From Apteryx mantelli (lineage: Eukaryota > Chordata > Aves > Apterygiformes > Apterygidae), in the NCBI RefSeq assembly GCF_036417845.1, contig NC_089983.1:20365207-20429206 (forward strand): a DNA stretch of 64,000 nucleotides, read 5' to 3'. The notes beneath the pieces are model-generated. The model was not told the DNA's origin. It saw nothing but the letters and a program-made list of their open reading frames with translations, and searched no databases. Within the stretch, counting starts at the first letter, position 1. Every line of letters begins with the position of its first letter. Positions 14,601-26,645 of the stretch are shown here, one piece after another. A program made the translations under genes and the position numbers.

Positions 14601-16600
14601 AAGAGGCTGCTAATGTGAAGCCCTTCATTTTTGACCCCAGCCCAAACCTTCTCTCCCCCAGTAACCGTAGCACTGCTAGTTGTTTGCCCAGCCAGCTTGT
14701 CCAGACATCAGTTCCAGCTGCGACTTCCAAAGGAAACTGATAAAGCTGTCATAACCTGGTCTTGCCCAGCAACAGACTTCGCAGACCCTGCAGGGGCAGA
14801 TTGTGTTCTGCAGTTCCCACAGGCTGGAAAGCAGCACATACCTCCTTTTTCTCCACCAGAATCTTCTCTAACTAAAGAGTATTTTACCTGCAGTTAAAGT
14901 CAGTAAAGTCCTTGGCCGCACTGGCAAAGACTCAGAAGAAATTCTGTCAAATAAAGATGAAGGTGAAGGAAGTTTGTGGGATGACTTTGACCACAAGAAC
15001 TTTCTGAGAGCCTGCCTTCTCATTGTTGCTTGACGTTTCCTCCAACCATTAAGGAAATCCCTCACACAGTATCCTGACTGTGCCCTGGAGTTCCCAGAAT
15101 TTGAGACAGCTAACCATGACAGCCAGAGGCAATGGGCCATTTAGGCCCATTAATCTGACAATCAAACAGTGGTGGAGATGAAGCTGGAAGCTTTACAGTC
15201 TGCCTGGCTGTGTAGTCTTATCCTGAGTTAACGTATACATTTGGAAAACTCAATGCCTTTGGACCCTTACTTAAAATTTCTGACAAACAGCACACAAGCC
15301 TTCAGCAATACACAAGAGGATGAAAATATGAATTGGAATATTGGTAAGGGAGAATTACGTGGGTGGCAGACTCTGGACAGTCTAGCCAGCCAAGACTGCG
15401 GGGCAGCTATTCACTTTTCCATGTGCATTTAATCTGCAATGGCCAGGGATTGGTCCTGAGAGAGCACTGTGGAAATTGGGAGTACATTTGGCTTGGCCCC
15501 AACCAGCATCTCTTCCCACCAAACAAACTGCTGAGGACCATAGTGGCAGCCACACAAAGCAAGCAGTTCCAGAAGGACTTTCAAGGGAAAATGTGATTGA
15601 TTCGTAAGAAGCATCTAGTCTGTCTTTCATAAGATTTAAATGCTTGCACTTCAAACAGATCCTATAGGAGTGGTGCTTGGAAGCCTGGTTTCTCTCTCAG
15701 CAGAGGCAGGCACTCCACAGGAAACAATTAAAGCTTGTGGAGAAAAAAAAACAATTAACACATATCAAGTGAGGTTCAACACAGGATTTCTTTTCAAGAG
15801 CTGGAAGGAGAGTCCTGCATAGATTAGTCAGGAGACCAGGTTCATGGATGTGGCTCCAGCCATGCCAACATGATTCTGCTGCCTGCAGGCGAGTTGCAGG
15901 TGTGAGGAAGAGGGGAGCTAATGTAAAGAAGAACACAGATTTGACGAGTCAAACATAGGCTCATTTAAGTCCACTGTGTGAACTTAAGCATCCATCCCAT
16001 CAGTGTATGCAAGCTATCCTGGTACATAAGGTATTTCATGTTCAATGAGACCAGCCAGGGCTAGGATTCCTAAGCCACCTTATCCTCCTACTTCTACTCT
16101 GACTGGAAAGGCTCCTCACTGTCTTTAACAGCCTCAGGTGATTAAGCCAACACTTTCTGTTGAGCTAGTACAAAGAATGCCAGCTGGGCCGCACAACCCC
16201 TCTTTCATATTTGGGTATGATGAACCTCTTTAGTGACAGTGATCTCCACCTGGCACCACCTTGCAGCCAACCTCTTGCAGGAAGTGACTTGCTCAAGGTA
16301 CAGCAGGGGACAGATGGCTTTGCAAAACAGCACAGAGCTCATGACTACGATAGATTTGTCTGTCCATTGCATATATGAACATCTCTGAATAAGCAGACTG
16401 GAAGCAAGAGACTGTTGTTCTAGAGATGGGCTGCAAAAGTGTGTATGTATTGGATTGCCCACTGCTGGTCATCTGACATGCTGAGCACCAGAGGATTATA
16501 TGAGGGTCAGCTGAACACACAAGTCTAGAGGTCATAGCAGACAGCTGCCATAGAGGTGTACAGAGAAAGTCGTGGTACCGGAAGCCCAGGGGTGAGTCTT
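14600..16600. other. less AT-rich intergenic stretch, open frames on both strands
   Basis: Base composition is more balanced than the flanks and open frames of 60-90 codons overlap on both strands (for example 14868-15140 and 15382-15654 on minus, 14631-14897 on plus). None shows a domain or repeat family that I recognise. It could be an old unrecognised repeat, an RNA gene or a regulatory block. Confidence 0.35.
16284..16325 (-). mobile_element. possible MIR core relic
   Basis: AAGTGACTTGCTCAAGGTAC resembles the reverse complement of the MIR core followed by a degraded CAGCAGG. Only about 40 bp is suggestive. Confidence 0.35.
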
Positions 16601-17167
16601 CTCAGTGGCATGGTCTTCTAGAATTTGGGGATTATTTCTGCTTCTGACTGATTTGGCTCCACTGTGGAGGGTTCGTAATGCCTTTCCTAAGCTTCTGATA
16701 TTCTTTTAGGCCAAAGGAATAAGGATCACAGCAATAGTATAACATAAAAAGATACAGCTTATAGCCTTATTTATATCTAGATATGCAGATACATATGAAG
16801 GTAAAGGAATGGCCTGCAATCCAAAGACATGAAGAGGTAAAAAAGAGACAGGAGCTTTTCTTTTGCCTCTATCCTACTGTAACAACAATAAAGAGACCAG
16901 GAGACATCTAATACAAAGGTGCCGCTGGAAGGTAATCACACACTCTCCCTAACACATCAACTTTGAAAAGCTAGTATTTATAAAACAATACCACAGCAGC
17001 ACATGAGAATTTTCCTCAGAAATTCTTTTTATAAAACAAAACTATGCGGCAATTCTCTTGCCCTGGTTTATATAATTAGTCAACATTCTTCTAGCATATA
17101 TTCATTATGCATTGTTATGATGTAAACCATAACACCAGAAGGCTAATAGCCAGCAGCTGACTAGATT

Positions 17168-17195
17168 AAAAAAAAATAATAATAATAATAAAAAA
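17168..17195. repeat. (AAT)n simple repeat with A flanks
   Basis: Run of A residues, then five tandem AAT units, then A residues. Confidence 0.9.
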
Positions 17196-18726
17196 GCTAG
17201 ACCACAAGGTGGTAGCAACATTACCCTGAAAAGCTACTCCCCTCAAAAAAAGAGTACTTTACTTTTTTTTTTTTAATAGAGGTGGTTGCATCAAGTTGTG
17301 GTTCTTGCAGTGACACCATCAGTTTTTATTCTGTCCTGTCCCAGTCTCACAACTGGAAACAGCAACTGTAGTCAACCCACACAGATGGATTCAGTGAAAG
17401 CCAGCGTTGGCAGTGGAATTTATTTTCCTCTGGTATCTTGTGTCAGAACAAGTGGAGCAGAGCTGCTCAAGGAATTTGCAAAACTTCAAAAACCTTGAAT
17501 TTTCCCTGCCTTTCATCAGGACTCAATACATACAGAACTGGATTCACTATAAGTTTGCACCTAAATGGGTGCAAACTCTCCATTAGTTTGCACTTAAAAT
17601 AGTTTCCTCCTGGATGTTAGCCACAAGTACTACTTTCCAAGTGTATAAGACTGGAACATTTTCAGTCAATAATCAAGCACCATGATGCTGTGGCATAAGG
17701 TGTGGAAAGAAGCTGTAAGAATACATGGAGCTGTAGATTTCAAACTGGCTTATCAACCCTGGAAGACAACACATTTCTCAAGGCCAACCACAATATTTTT
17801 TTCCATTTTCCGTAGTAGGTTTGCATACTCTTTAAAAACATAAACATGCAACTTGTGATTCCCAGGAAAAAGACTGAATTTCAGCTTTTAAGAAAGGTGT
17901 CATGCCATTGTTTTTAGGCAGTAATATGCTGAAATATTGAAATACGCACAATCTGTATATTTCACAGTTTTCCAGAAATTTCTCTAAAATGAAAATTGTG
18001 GAAAAAAAGATTAATTTATAAAATTTAAGTAAACCCTATGATAAAAATAAGCATCATTCAAACACACAGAAGCTACAGTGTTCCGTGTACAAATAACTAC
18101 TCCGAGTTTCAAAAGTTTGCATTTATAAAACATGGGGATAACGCATTTTTTATAAATGCCATTATACTCTCTCTCTCCTACTAGCTTTTTGCTTTTTAAT
18201 TAAATATGGATAGTCAGAAATGTTCCTAATTTGATACAGTTCTGCAGGAATCCATCTGAAGGTACCTCTTCCCATGGGTTTACTCTGGACTGAAAAGAAG
18301 CAAGCTTTACATGTTCTCTGCTTTATACCAACCCCCAGTGGGGTTGGGGCCAGGGTCTGGAATGCTTTCTACACCTGTCCGCAGTTATTGGCATTGACCT
18401 TGAAATACTGGTTGACTTGAGATTTCCACAAACCTTGCTAGCTCTCTTAATCTGTATTCCAGTTCAGAAACTGGTGTATGAAGCGCCTGCCAGTTTAACC
18501 ACCAGACTCCCCTTCTGATTCCAAAACTGCGTTTTGAGACGTCAGTCTCTGTGGAATAAGCATTCAGGACACTCATTTGCATATTACAATGTACATACTA
18601 CACAATGCAATGTATAGAGCAACAGAAATTGGCTTTCCAAATCTAATGTGAATAGATTGATAAGCAAATGTCACTTTGGACATTGCAAACATCCACTTTG
18701 TCCACAGATAGATTTTTATGGAAAAT

Positions 18727-18785
18727 AAAACCTATATATATACATATAGGTTTTATATTTATTATATATATATATAAATATACAA
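18727..18785. repeat. TA-rich repeat starting with an inverted repeat
   Basis: AAAACCTATAT and its complement ATATAGGTTTT (18727-18754) flank a short TA spacer, followed by (TA)n to 18785. Probably mutational slippage rather than a functional hairpin. Confidence 0.8.
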
Positions 18786-21719
18786 TGATATAGCAGTATT
18801 TTAGATACTTGATAGATATTGCTCAGTCACATTTTCTGAATGAATTATAAGTTGACAGATGCTCAAAAATTTTTCTTCTCAGGTCACTAAAACAGCACAG
18901 GAGTGTTTTCTGTGGTCCGTGTTATCATGCAAATTAAGGTTTTTCTTGTTGATAATCTTATTACCCAATTTTAAACCCATATTAGCTTCTGCATTTTCAC
19001 CACCTTCCTCATTGCTTCCCAGTGTCTTTTGCCATCATAAAATCTGCTTAGGACCACACCAAGCATCAAGATGAACCCTCCATGCATATTTTAAAGTAGG
19101 ACTGCTAAAGTCATCATAGAGTTAATCATCTTTTACACTTACTCAGTGGAGAATGCCTCTTACAAATAATGTTATTTCTAAATTGTTGAACTGTCTCAAT
19201 ATGCAGTCTGTGTTATGCTTGTGACTATCGTGTTGCTAGTTCAACCTTAACATAAACTTAGCTAAAGCAATACACTGGATCGGGGTCAAAAGTTGTTTAG
19301 ATTATTGTGGGGGATTTTTTTTTTTCCTATGGCATTCAACTTTTTAATTGGGGAGTCTGTGAGAGACTCAATCTGTGGTCCTGAGAAAACAATCCCTGTT
19401 TTCCTAAGTTTTAAGTGCATTCAATTTGGTTATATGACTCATGAGGCTTTAGTGGTCTTACTGGCTTATTTATCGTACTGCCAAGTGGCATTTTTTGGTT
19501 TACTTAGGTCTCTCATCACATATATCTGTCTTTTAAATAACACTTAGCTGTTACAAAATATTTAAATTTTCAAAGAACTATTAAATCACTGAACGTCATT
19601 TGTCATTATACTACTTCAGTTTTATAAATCAATCAATTCATTGTGATGTTACAACACCAACCAATTTTGTTATCATAGATCACAGGCTTGTAAGATCTTT
19701 TTGTAGTGTAGTCTAAATATTATGACAGTCTACAAATACTATTAAAATAAATAAAATGCATGCTAACAATCCTTAAACATATTGTAGGATAGACTTTAGT
19801 GTAGACTCCCAACCTTAAGGTTGGAAAACTGGCACACAACTTGGAAAGCCAAGATTAAAACTCTTGATCATTAGACACCTATTGATAACCTGGAACCAGC
19901 ACGAGGCATTTTAGTTATTTATTTTTTTCAGTATGCTTCTCAGAAGCAGTATGTCTGATCAGCAGTTGAAACTAATAAGATATTGCTCCACTTGGCAATC
20001 CTAGCATTGCTACACAGCAACCAATACAACAGAACATTTTCAGAAACCTTCATCATGAAGTTTTTCTATGGAATAATCATCTCTCATGCAAAATTTCTGC
20101 CTCTCAGTCATCTTAGATCATGAAAACTGTATTCCCCCCCCCTTTTTTTTGAAATTTGGTTGCTATTTTTGCATCCCAGATGTATGTCATAAGTTACACA
20201 TGTCATCATGTCATTATTTTACAGGATTGAATTATCTCGGAGATTCAGATCTATTCTGGCTTCTTTGTAATATTCTAATCTATATAAGACTGTAAAAAAA
20301 CTGGAGAATTTGTCCACTGGTGCCTATTCCTGCATCGCTGAAACTCTATACATAGTTTTGGTCTGCCAAAATAGTAGGTGCTAGGAAAAATAAGCAAAGT
20401 ATGTATGTGAATGATAATGTTTACTGTGCCTTAAGAATTAACGATCAGCGTGAAAAACAGATTTTCATAATACAGCAGGACCCTTCAGATACAATTTTTT
20501 TTTTTAAGGAACCTATCTTCATTACAATCTCATCCCAACACAGTGCACAGGATAAGTATTTTCTCAGTCTTACCATGATGTCACAGAAGATTCTGTTTGA
20601 AAACAATGAAATGAAGTTCCTTTTAAAAGCAAGAACACCAATGGATTTAAAATGCACAGTAAAGTTTTCAAAAGTGAACAGGCACAGATTCCTAGAGAAG
20701 TCACTCTATTTTTAGTGAAACATGCTCAAGATGGTCCAGTTCAAACAGGCTACTTTTGTGCCTTATTACACCAAATTAATATTGTTTTAGGACCTTTTGC
20801 CTTGAAGCTTACAGCTATTGTGCAAGCATGTAACAATAACTTTCCCCAACTTTCATTACAGGAAGCCTTTCGATTTCTGTATTCCTAATTTTCCTAATGA
20901 AAATATTACAGGAGACTTACAGGTACATTTTAGTTTCTGTGCAGGAACTTCAGAAAATACCTTGTTTTTGCAAAATAAAATGCTTACACAATACATTCAA
21001 ACATGCAAGAAATAAAACTTGTCACACATAGTAGAGCCCTAATTAGCTTTTACAAATGCTTGATTTTCTGACAGCTGCTTTTTGGTCAGAAGAGCTTGGG
21101 TGTAGGATGAAGCTGCAAAGGGAACTGTATTCATGAAAATTAATAAGGGTCTCTTCCAAGACTCCTGTTTTGGGAAAGCTCTTTTATCACAAGGAGATTA
21201 AGGTTTTGTGTTAACAATTTATTAATGGGCATTTAGAAAGGACTTTCTGTAATTAAAAGATGACCGTTATGCTTGTTGACACACTTTCCAATCAATATGG
21301 GAATAAACACAATTAGCTAGAACATGTTTGTAATGTTTTAATACAGACTCTCCTTCTGGAAGTCTTCATCAGACAAGCATATTGGCTAGGTCTTTATTAT
21401 GGTACAAACTGCTGGAAATTAGGATCAGTGAAGGGGAACAGGAGCTGGTGAAAGGCATGCATCTTGGAAGAGGCTAACTGAGAGTAACCTGCTCTGTGCA
21501 ATGAGGATACAAGTGGTTGTTTATGGCTAGCTCAAACAGCTCTAATAGCAGTTCTTGTGGACTGCAAATATGTCAAATCTGCTTCTTGACAGTCCTTGTG
21601 CAATCTTGAGGTAGCCGTAAAAACTGATATGGCAGAAGGAGAGAAGTCCTATAAAATCAGCAAGTTTCGCAAAATATGTATGATGTCACCATGTCGCATG
21701 TTAGCAGAAGATGACTTTT

Positions 21720-21749
21720 AAAAAAATAAATAAATAAAAATAAAAAATA
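21720..21749. repeat. A-rich (AAAT)n repeat
   Basis: Repeated AAAT and AAAAAT units; this could be the degraded tail of a retroelement but no body is recognisable beside it. Confidence 0.85.
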
Positions 21750-23629
21750 AGTGTCCTTTGAACTTTCTTCTATACTTCATTTCTATTCCCCATTATTAAG
21801 ACACAGGCTTTCCTGAACCAGATGTTGGAAAATGTGAAAAAAAAAAGACAGTAAAAGCTCAAACACACTGATTCTCATTACTGATATTCATATGAGCCTT
21901 AAAATGACGGTTCAATCTATTCCAAAACTCACTGCTGGAGACTGAACTTACAGTTCATTATTTACATATAAATTAGATTCTCATGCAATTTCTTAAACAC
22001 AAAAGGTGTATTGCATATTCGTAAGTTCAGAAATCTTCACCCCATCACACACACATTTTGTGAAGTCCATGAAATCCACTGAAAGAGTATTTTAATTCCA
22101 GAAAGTCTTTTGGTCTGATGAAAATACACGAATACCCACTTTCTTTAATCCATGCAGTGACACTCACTGAATGTTCAAGTGTCTCAAGAATGCTGTATGT
22201 ATTCACAGACTTTACATTTTGACAAAATGTTGCCTACCATTCTGAAATAACAGGAAAAAATGATATATTTTATTGATGAGAACTGCTGTGTACTTTTCAC
22301 AGTTGACAATGCAACATGTGTCACAGTCTCTCAATAAAGGGAACATTTTTCTTAAAGGGGGAAAAAATGCAGGCTAATTATCTACCAAAGTTTATTTGCT
22401 GTCTTTAGGTGAAGCTTACAGAGCAAGAACTTTGGGCTGCATTTTAGAACATATGACCAGTTATTTAGACAGACTTTTAAGAGTGACTCCTACATCCTGT
22501 TATTCTAAAAACAACAAATCCCCGAAATATCAAATTAAGAAAGTTGAGAGGTTGGATGCAGTTATTTATACATCTCCTTCTCTTAAAAGGGTGCCAATCT
22601 ATAGTCATTGACAGGATACAATGAAAATAGGGGCTCTGCATGTTTAACTAGAGGTTTCTCAGGCAGTGGCACACTTTTCCTTTGCAGGAGAGACTCTTTT
22701 TGTGAAGCAGAGTCTCTTGGTGAGAATGAGACAGTGTTGAGTTCAACAAATTGAAAAATAATCATAATAATGAAGCCTCAGAGCCAACTCCATTTCTTGG
22801 CAAGGACAATCACCACTGGGATTATATAATCATGCTTACTTCTAGAAGTGTTAGAAAACTTGAGGCACTTTCTTTTTCCTTTCTTCCTTTCCAAAAATGA
22901 AGCCAAAATAAAATATAATTCCTCTTGCCCCATGAAAAATTGATCCTTGCCAAATTGAATGACCTGATCAAATATACATGTCTAGCACAATCACACCTCT
23001 CACACAGAAGGATAAAAGAAAGGCACTTGCAAAGCAAACAATCTGAAGTAAAGACAAGGGGAAAGCTGACAACATCCTGTAACGATGCTCAGTGATTCAT
23101 CCAAGACTCCAGAAAGGGCAAAAAAAAGAGAACAGAACTAACCAGAGAATCTTATTGGCCTTAAGAAGAATATTAACCTAAAAACCATAGCTACTCAGGT
23201 ATGATGTAATAAGCACATAGGAAAAGAAAATAGTCCTCATCATACAAGAAAAGTAATAGAAATTGAGGACTCTTGCTTCTAGGTGTTCATATAACTTGGG
23301 GACAGATATCAGTCCAGTAGCTAGTTAGCTGATAAATGGAGCTGAAATCCAGTATCACACATTCAGAAAGTGACAGCATGGTCAGTAGAGTGATCACAGT
23401 TAAAAATAGTTTTTAAAAAGTGTGGGGGGGTACGGACGCGGGGGAGGCAGGGAGAAAATCTATCCAAAAGAAAAAATAAATGAGTGGACAAATCAAGTAG
23501 CTCCCAGGTGCAGTAGTACTTTATTTTTGTTGGAGAGCAAATTTACAAGTCCAAAACTTTCTTGTTCAAAAACCAATACCCAGTATCTCTAACAGAGTAG
23601 ATGATGATACTTTTTTTTTTAATGGCTTG

Positions 23630-23735
23630 AAAAAACAGGAGGCTTCTGTTAAGTGAAATCCCCAAGGTCACACAGTTAGTAGCAGAACCACTTTGAATTC
23701 TCAGTCTAAACTGGCTATCACAAGCCTTTTTGAAA
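23630..23735 (-). mobile_element. MIR SINE relic
   Basis: The plus strand has CCCCAAGGTCACACAGTTAG, then TAGCAGAACC and a degraded GAATTCTCAG. This is the reverse complement of the MIR core (CTAGCTGTGTGACCTTGGG in the consensus). MIRs are ancient amniote SINEs, so heavy decay is expected. It lies just downstream of the GULP1 poly(A) site. Confidence 0.7.
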
Positions 23736-24549
23736 GGCAAGCAGATACTTAGAAGCTCTGCAGACTATGCTTTTAAATAGATAATTGAGAGACCAGGAAT
23801 TTGTTACCAGGCAGCTTCCAGAGACAAAATTCTGTTTTCAGCAGTGGGAAAGCTTCCAATTACTCACACAAGAGCAACCATCTACACCCCTTGTGCTGTT
23901 TTCAAATGTGTACTTTTAATACTAATATACTTTTACACATCTATTTCTTGCTAGCACTGACAACATACATTTGCATAAACTGTCCAAGCCTCATTTCTGC
24001 AAATGGAAAAAGTTAGATGGGTTTTGAGTAGTTGTTTGATCAGAACTCTTGCAATGGGGCTGTTTAAGATTAGTTTTCTCCTCTCCAAAGCATCAACACC
24101 ATATGCTGCAGCACGTCCCATCAACAAGTCTGGTTTACAGAGGTTGCTTTCTAGGATCCAGAAAGACTTTAATACCTTCTTTAATTCTCAAACAACCAGT
24201 GGGGTCATTTAGTAGCTAAGTATAACAAAGCAATAAAAAAGTCCATTAGGTCCACGAAATACTGGGGAGAGACAGGGATAAAATGAAGACAGGAGTAAAT
24301 ATTTTTATTTACTAGTATTAGGTACTACATATGGAACAAGGTCTCTCTCTCCTAATTACAGATTAGGCTAAACTCAACAATAAAGGTCAAACAATGGAGC
24401 TATTTTACACTGGTTGAGATCAGCTTTTCCAGTGTATAAGGTGATTTTGATGTATTTCAGCACTAAATCACTTTTCATATTAAGTCTTGCCCAACACTTA
24501 TGCAACTTCCCACCCTCCCTTCTGCTGGGCATTTTACTAAATGAACATT

Positions 24550-26573
24550 ATGTTCTGGGATGCAATTTATTTAAAAACATTTATTTTAGGCAAAATTAAA
24601 CAGACATTTGAGATTACATAGAAATACAATTTCCAATCAAATCACTTAACCTTTTCATTAAAATGCACTGTTGTGTTGATTTAAGTACTTCTGTATGGAT
24701 TGACCAGTTACGTAATATATAACCATGCCATTTGCAGTCAACTATCATAAAAATCAGTAAAGAAAAGGTTTTCTTAAAATGTGCAAATATTATCTTAGTA
24801 CTGTGTTACCATTGATAATAAATGGCCACTAAATATACGCTCATTATGTAAAGCTTTTTAAAATACAATAAAAATACAAATCCTATTTGTTAAAAAAGGC
24901 CATTGCTATGGCTACGAAACATCCCCATTATACAAATTCCAAAATACTATATGACAAACAAAATTATAAAGACTTTTCTTTATGAAACATATACTATTCT
25001 ATTACTGATTTTATATATTTTTATATATATATATTTAATACTCTATATGAATGCTGAATAAAGAATAAAAGAGATGAAGAATAACATAATGTAGAACATT
25101 AAGGCCCACATTCCGCAAGGTACTCGAGCATATGTCAAACTTTAAGCAAAGGAGTAATCCCATTCATTTCACTGGACTGCAAGGTTATAGGCAGAAGTGC
25201 TTTGTTGAACAAGGCATAAGGATATACGTGCAACAACAAATTTACAAAAAGCTTTTTTTGTGTAAACTGTGGCCCCTAAGATCAAAACCTTAAGTATCAC
25301 AAAAAAAAGTCTCCTCAAAAGGAAACAAAATATCCAAAAACTCTCTGAAATTTTGTTTTTCCAAATGTAAAAAGAGTTTTCAAAGGACTGAATTTAACTA
25401 ATGTAGCAATTGGGCATTAAAATGCTAATGATAATACTTCTCTGGGGTAAGTGTAAGATGCTTATGATGTGTAAGTGTTAGATGCTTATTGCTTATGTTA
25501 AAGATTAGTGAAGAGTATGCATAGACAAGTTAGCATTAAACTTACAAACAGCTGAAAATTTTGGTGTGCAGTTATTTCTGTAACATCAGTTATAGTAGGT
25601 ATCAAGAACTTACTAAGTTACACTGAATTCTTGCAGCAAGCTTCAAAATTATAGTAAGACATTTAATATTAAAGCAGACAGTGAAAAAACTATCCAGCAG
25701 ACCTAGACTGTATTCACTCAGGTGTTGAAAGTGAGTGATGCCAGTAAACACAGAGTGGCTGCTTATGCAGAAAATTACATAAATCCCTAAGTCACTGCAA
25801 GATCAGAATCTTATTTTTGAGTTATGATCATTGTGTAATGAATTCCAAATTATACATTTTACAGTTCAAGTATAAAAAAAGAAAAAAAGAAAAAAAAATC
25901 AAACCAGCGGGCAATTACTTTGTCCATTCTGCAATTTAGCAGTCCTTCTATGCTCATTAAATGCCAATAACAGACTAACAATTTGTTAGTTTCTAAAATG
26001 TGAATTATAAACTTAAAAATCTTCTGGATTTTATGAACTAGTAACAACATATATACTGCCTAGTAACCATACACAGTAATAAGAATTAATTACATGGAAT
26101 TCAGATTAATCTCTTAAGCATATATTCGTGCTTTTTCATTGCAATTCCAACTTTTTAAAAACTAGATATTAATGATCTTACTGGTTGGACATTAAATAAT
26201 GGCTTAAGAATTTCATTTCAAAATTCCACCATGTGAAATATTAAGTAAAAATCATGTTTGCATGTCTGCTAACAGAGAGAGGTATGTATGAGCTTTCTGA
26301 AGAACTTTCCCAGGCTAATAATCATAAAGTGTAGCAAACTCAGGCCAAAGTGTAACAGAAAGAAACACAACGCTAATTTAATTCATATTTCATAAACAAG
26401 TACAACTTTTTACATTTGTACAGGGAAATACTTGAACTAAGTTGAAATTTTACAGAAGCAAACCTTACAAGATTTAACATGGTGAAAAACAATTTTTGGC
26501 ACATGGATATTTGTGAATGTGTGTTTGGAACTGAAAAACACTGTGTAAGAATTTCATATTTAGTTTCTTGCCA
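24550..26573 (-). other. GULP1: GULP1 3' untranslated region (predicted extent)
   Basis: About 2 kb of strongly AT-rich sequence follows the stop codon without any repeat element that I recognise. The end is inferred from tandem AATAAA signals near 24566-24585 with a G/T-rich stretch beyond them. It includes an imperfect repeat at 25447-25491 and a TA-repeat near 25010-25036. Earlier poly(A) sites using variant signals (ATTAAA and similar are frequent) are possible. Confidence 0.65.
24566..24585 (-). terminator. GULP1: predicted GULP1 poly(A) signals
   Basis: On the minus strand AATAAA occurs at 24580-24585 and again at 24566-24571. Beyond it lies a G/T-rich region (about 24484-24530, with GGGAGGGTGGGAAGTTG) of the kind that binds CstF, so cleavage near 24545-24555 is expected. 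Another AATAAA lies at 24304-24309 as a possible distal signal. Confidence 0.55.
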
Positions 26574-26645
26574 TCAGCACCTGCTGTCTAGTGGGTCAAG
26601 ACAAAACACTGTGCCTTCAAGGGTTAATCCCATTTTGAACCCCTC
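26574..26645 (-). CDS. GULP1: GULP1 last coding exon with stop
   Basis: Encodes the final 23 residues, [19 protein letters not shown] then DSRC, followed by TGA; this matches human 282-304 essentially residue for residue. The acceptor is TTTCATTGCAG. Immediately upstream the intron carries a perfect 37-bp tandem duplication that reaches to the bases before the AG. The exon continues into the 3' UTR on the left. Confidence 0.97.
   Translation of the reverse strand, partial: EGFKMGLTLEGTVFCLDPLDSRC

Larger units (their letters stand above)
16600..24540. other. intergenic, no gene seen
   Basis: AT-rich flank of the GULP1 3' end. Holds A/T simple repeats (17168-17195, 18727-18785, 21720-21749), the MIR relic near 23650 and a G-rich tract at 23424-23452. 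Open frames such as 20401-20715 have no recognisable domain. Confidence 0.65.

Noticed and set aside
20401..20715. 104-codon frame in the downstream intergenic region
   Set aside because: AT-rich codon content typical of background, contains a poly-Phe run from a T/A tract, no family resemblance.
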